From Oscillospiraceae bacterium (GTDB lineage: Bacteria; Bacillota; Clostridia; Oscillospirales; Oscillospiraceae), in assembly GCA_024404215.1 (NCBI GenBank), contig JAKSQI010000066.1:1-8348 (forward strand): DNA of 8,348 nucleotides, written 5' to 3'. Below, piece by piece: positions 5,936 to 8,348 of this stretch. A program made the position numbers and the translations under genes. How positions within the stretch are numbered: position 1 is the stretch's first letter; every line of letters starts with the position of its first letter. Under the pieces are notes generated by a model, which was not told the origin of the DNA, made no database searches, and saw nothing but the letters and a program-made list of their open reading frames with translations.

Positions 5936-6899
5936 GAATGAAAAGCGCATTGTGTTGGAGGCCAGAGAGGTTACGCGAATTTTTCCGGCTTCCAACAATC
6001 GGCAGCTGGTTGCCAATGACAAGGTATCCTTAACTCTGCACGCCGGCGAAACCTTGGGAATAGTCGGCGAATCCGGCTGCGGAAAAAGTACCTTTGTGCG
6101 TATGCTGGCTCAATTGGATAAACCAACCAGCGGCGAGATTCACATTTTTGGCGATGATATTTCCGGACTGAAGGGGTCAGCTAAGCGCAAAAGCAGGCGT
6201 CATGTACAGATGGTTTTTCAGGATCCCGCAGATTCCTTTTCCCCCAAAATGAAGGTAAAGGATATTCTCTGTGAACCCTTAATGAATTATGGCTTGATTA
6301 AGCCCAAGGAAAAACAGACCATTGCGGAATACCTGCTGAGTCAGGTTGAACTCCCGACGGATTTTGCTGACCGCTATACCCACAGTATGTCCGGCGGCCA
6401 GCGGCAGAGAATTGCCATTGCCCGTGCTTTGGCGCTGGAGCCGGAAATACTTATCTGTGACGAAGCTACTTCGGCATTGGATGTTTCCGTTCAAAAGAGC
6501 ATTGTAGATTTGCTGCTGTCCATTCAAAAGAAAAAGGAAATTGCCATTGTGCTGATCTGCCATGATGTGGCCCTGACCCGGTCCATGGCTCATACAGCCG
6601 CCGTTATGTACCTGGGTAATGTGGTCGAGGTCGTTCCCGGTAAACAGCTGGGACACGGTATGTGCCATCCTTACACAGAAGCCCTTCGCGGTGCTATTTT
6701 TTCAATAGACATGGACTTTTCCAAGCCTATTGAAAGCATTGAATCGGAAACCCCCAGCCCCTTGGATGTACCTCAAGGCTGTCCCTTTGCCGGACGCTGC
6801 GATAAGTGCATGGATGTGTGCCGGATAACCAAGCCCTTCCTGCGAGAGGTTGAACCGGGACATCAGATTGCCTGCCATCTGTATAATAAAACGAATTAG
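5928..6899 (+). CDS. ABC importer ATPase, DppF/OppF/NikE family, with C-terminal Cys cluster
   Basis: A 323-residue cytoplasmic ATPase, partner of the preceding one. It has Walker A GESGCGKST (47-55), Q-loop Gln 98 (MVFQD), signature MSGGQRQR (154-161), Walker B ILICDEA (174-180) with E179, and H-loop H212. After HPYTEALRGAI comes the oligopeptide/dipeptide-transporter C-terminal domain with cysteines C285, C291, C294, C298 and C316 (CPFAGRC..C...C), a pattern common in this family and in some members suspected to bind an Fe-S cluster. The start ATG overlaps the previous stop by eight bases (ATGTCTGA), with GGAGGG at 5913-5918 as its site, so the two ATPases should be made in step. It is the last gene of the operon. 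A hairpin that may end the transcript begins nine bases after the stop. Confidence 0.95.
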   Translation: MSENEKRIVLEAREVTRIFPASNNRQLVANDKVSLTLHAGETLGIVGESGCGKSTFVRMLAQLDKPTSGEIHIFGDDISGLKGSAKRKSRRHVQMVFQDPADSFSPKMKVKDILCEPLMNYGLIKPKEKQTIAEYLLSQVELPTDFADRYTHSMSGGQRQRIAIARALALEPEILICDEATSALDVSVQKSIVDLLLSIQKKKEIAIVLICHDVALTRSMAHTAAVMYLGNVVEVVPGKQLGHGMCHPYTEALRGAIFSIDMDFSKPIESIESETPSPLDVPQGCPFAGRCDKCMDVCRITKPFLREVEPGHQIACHLYNKTN

Positions 6900-6907
6900 C
6901 AAAAAGG

Positions 6908-6931
6908 GAAAGCACTCTCAGGAGTGCTTTC
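6908..6931 (+). terminator. Probable terminator after the ABC importer operon
   Basis: A perfect 10-bp stem, GAAAGCACTC / GAGTGCTTTC, with the four-base loop TCAG. On the plus strand the T-tract is short and broken (TTTCTGTG), so termination may be partial and allow some read-through into the MATE gene. The opposite strand has a better T-run, but no minus-strand gene ends here. Confidence 0.6.
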
Positions 6932-6971
6932 TGTGAGAGGAAAAGTAAGCTAAGGCTAACTATCTATATAA

Positions 6972-7000
6972 CCCCTGGGGGGGCTTAACAAGCCCCGGGG
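6972..7000 (+). other. GC-rich leader hairpin before the MATE gene
   Basis: GGGGCTT (6980-6986) pairs with AAGCCCC (6990-6996) over an AAC loop. After a four-base bulge (6976-6979), CCCC (6972-6975) pairs with GGGG (6997-7000). That gives 11 G-C-rich pairs, 26 bases before the MATE ribosome binding site. There is no T-run after it, so it is not a normal terminator. It could be an mRNA-stabilising or regulatory leader structure, or a protein site. I see no convincing promoter in 6932-7026; TATATA at 6965-6970 lacks a -35 partner. Confidence 0.5.
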
Positions 7001-7038
7001 CCTATGCTAAGATGAAAGAAAAAGAAGAGGAGTTTGAG

Positions 7039-8348
7039 ATGAAGCAGAAGAAGCGAGGAACGGTTAATCTAACCGAAGGAGTAATCTGGAAGCAGGTGCT
7101 GCTGTTTGCCATTCCGCTGTTTGCAGCCAGCCTGATTCAGCAGCTGTATAATACAGTTGACCTGATGTTTGTTGGTCACTTTATCGGCACGGAGGCCTCG
7201 GCGGCCGTTGGTGCCGGCAGTTTGCTGACCACCCTGCTGATAGGATTTTTTACCGGCTTGAGCGTTGGTATTGGTGTTCTTACGGCGAAAGCCTTTGGCG
7301 CCAAGGATTATAAGGACCTGAAGGATACCATTCATACGGCTGCCGGTGTTGCCATTGTTGGCGGCTTGATTCTTATGGTTATTGGTGTCTCCGGTGCCCC
7401 TGTTTTCCTGCGCTGGCTGAATACCCCGGAGAGTATTCTGAAGCTGGGAACCCTTTATATGCGAATCTACTTCCTCAGTATTCCTTCCAGTATTTGCTAC
7501 AACATTGCTTCCGGAATTATGAGGGCGACAGGCAATTCCAAGGCCCCTATGTTCTACCAGCTCATCGGCGGAATTGTCAATGTGTTTGCTAACACCCTGC
7601 TTATTGTTGTCATTCCCCTTGGGGTGGCCGGTGTTGCTATTGCAACCCTGTTTTCCGCTACCATCCCGGCAATTATCTGCATTCGGGCCTTGACTAAACT
7701 TCCGGAAGAATATGCTCTGTGTGTGAAGCATATCCATATCAATAGCGCCAAGCTGAAAGAGATATTCCTGATTGGTATCCCCAATGGTATTCAGTCCATG
7801 GTCATTACCCTGTCCAATCTGATTGTTCAGGCAAACATTAACTCTTTGGATGTTACCAGTATTGCGGCCTTCACCTGCTATTTTAAGCTGGAAAACTTTG
7901 TCTATCTGCCCATTATGTCCTTTGGCCAGGCGGCTACCACCTTTGTGGCCCAGAATATGGGGGCCAAGCAGGATGGCCGGGCGAGAAAGGGTATGAGGGT
8001 TTGTATTCTTGTGGGCGTTATTGTTACCATCTGTATCAGCAGCTTCCTTCTGCTGATACACAACGCAGCCTTCAGTCTCTTCTCAGAGGACAGTGCGGTG
8101 ATTGCTCTGGGCAGCAAAATCATAGCAGTCAGCTTCCCCTTCTATTTTATCTATGTTTTCCTTGAGGTCTTTTCCGGTTCCATCCGGGGAACCGGACGCA
8201 GTCTCCCCCCCATGATTATTGCCGTGTGTAATATGTGCGGTGTTCGTCTGCTGGCCTTGACGATTATGATGCACCTGAATCCTACCGCTCCCGGCGTTGC
8301 CGTGATTTATCCCGTAACCTGGTCTACTACAGTACTTTGCCAGCTGGG
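7039..8348 (+). CDS. MATE-family multidrug/metabolite efflux protein, C-terminus cut by window edge
   Basis: 436 codons are open to the window edge. MATE exporters are usually about 450 residues, so only the tail is missing. This is a polytopic inner-membrane antiporter that expels cations, drugs or metabolites using Na+ or H+ gradients. The N-terminus has the usual TEGVIWKQVLLFAIPLF, then LIQQLYNTVDLMFVGHFIG (32-50), the classic first-repeat segment. The second half has GIPNGIQSM, FGQAATTFVAQNMGA with the two-fold repeat feature, and the signature SGSIRGTGRSLPPMI near the end. I chose ATG 7039, six bases after GAGGAG (7027-7032). An in-frame ATG at 7012 would add nine charged residues but has no such site. 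Its link to the importer is unclear: separate leader and an intervening hairpin, yet same strand and 139 bases away. The substrate is unknown. Confidence 0.93.
   Translation, partial: MKQKKRGTVNLTEGVIWKQVLLFAIPLFAASLIQQLYNTVDLMFVGHFIGTEASAAVGAGSLLTTLLIGFFTGLSVGIGVLTAKAFGAKDYKDLKDTIHTAAGVAIVGGLILMVIGVSGAPVFLRWLNTPESILKLGTLYMRIYFLSIPSSICYNIASGIMRATGNSKAPMFYQLIGGIVNVFANTLLIVVIPLGVAGVAIATLFSATIPAIICIRALTKLPEEYALCVKHIHINSAKLKEIFLIGIPNGIQSMVITLSNLIVQANINSLDVTSIAAFTCYFKLENFVYLPIMSFGQAATTFVAQNMGAKQDGRARKGMRVCILVGVIVTICISSFLLLIHNAAFSLFSEDSAVIALGSKIIAVSFPFYFIYVFLEVFSGSIRGTGRSLPPMIIAVCNMCGVRLLALTIMMHLNPTAPGVAVIYPVTWSTTVLCQL

Noticed and set aside
6932..7026. A second riboswitch ahead of the MATE gene
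   Set aside because: There is only one hairpin, and no B12 box, GCCACTG core or other known aptamer motif in the roughly 100 bases available.
7012..7038. Earlier in-frame ATG for the MATE gene
   Set aside because: It would add nine mostly charged residues and would bury the GAGGAG site that serves ATG 7039.
7069..8061. A 330-codon open frame on the minus strand across the MATE gene
   Set aside because: It is rich in Asn, Gln and Gly with no domain, opposite a clear membrane transporter; a shadow frame.
1..8348. CRISPR arrays, tRNA or rRNA genes, insertion sequences, phage genes
   Set aside because: No spaced direct repeats, no tRNA or rRNA-like stretches, no transposase or integrase motifs on either strand.

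Overview
The window looks like chromosomal DNA from a Gram-positive anaerobe, most likely a clostridial Firmicute. The grounds are strong GGAGG-type ribosome binding sites, near-consensus sigma-A promoters, a short lipoprotein signal with a Ser/Ala/Asp linker, intrinsic terminators, and protein sequences of clostridial flavour. Base composition is near half G+C by eye. I cannot name the species.

Layout. On the minus strand, a promoter at 1211-1239 drives a HAD-family phosphatase (527-1183). An alpha/beta-hydrolase esterase follows 24 bases later and runs off the left edge (1-502). On the plus strand, a divergent promoter (1319-1347) starts a long leader holding a cobalamin (vitamin B12) riboswitch aptamer (about 1370-1551), a P13-like hairpin whose loop can kiss the aptamer loop, and a strong intrinsic terminator (1619-1660). 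Next comes a tightly packed five-gene ABC importer operon of the dipeptide/oligopeptide/nickel family: permease, permease, lipoprotein binding protein, ATPase, ATPase (1688-6899). It ends at a 10-bp hairpin (6908-6931). After a leader with a GC-rich hairpin (6972-7000), a MATE-family efflux gene (7039 onward) runs off the right edge, missing only its extreme C-terminus.

How they work together. The importer has every part of a binding-protein-dependent permease: the lipoprotein captures the ligand outside the cell, the two membrane subunits form the channel, and the two ATPases power it. By homology alone it would be called a peptide or nickel importer. The riboswitch instead says the operon is shut off when adenosylcobalamin or a related cobalamin is plentiful. 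That makes cobalt, a cobalt chelate, or a corrinoid or its precursor the most economical substrate. This reassignment is the main discovery lead here. It rests on reading the leader by eye and on the known logic of B12 riboswitches, not on any search. The phosphatase/esterase pair and the MATE gene have no visible functional link to it. However, the two divergent promoters share an exact 11-base element over their -10 boxes.
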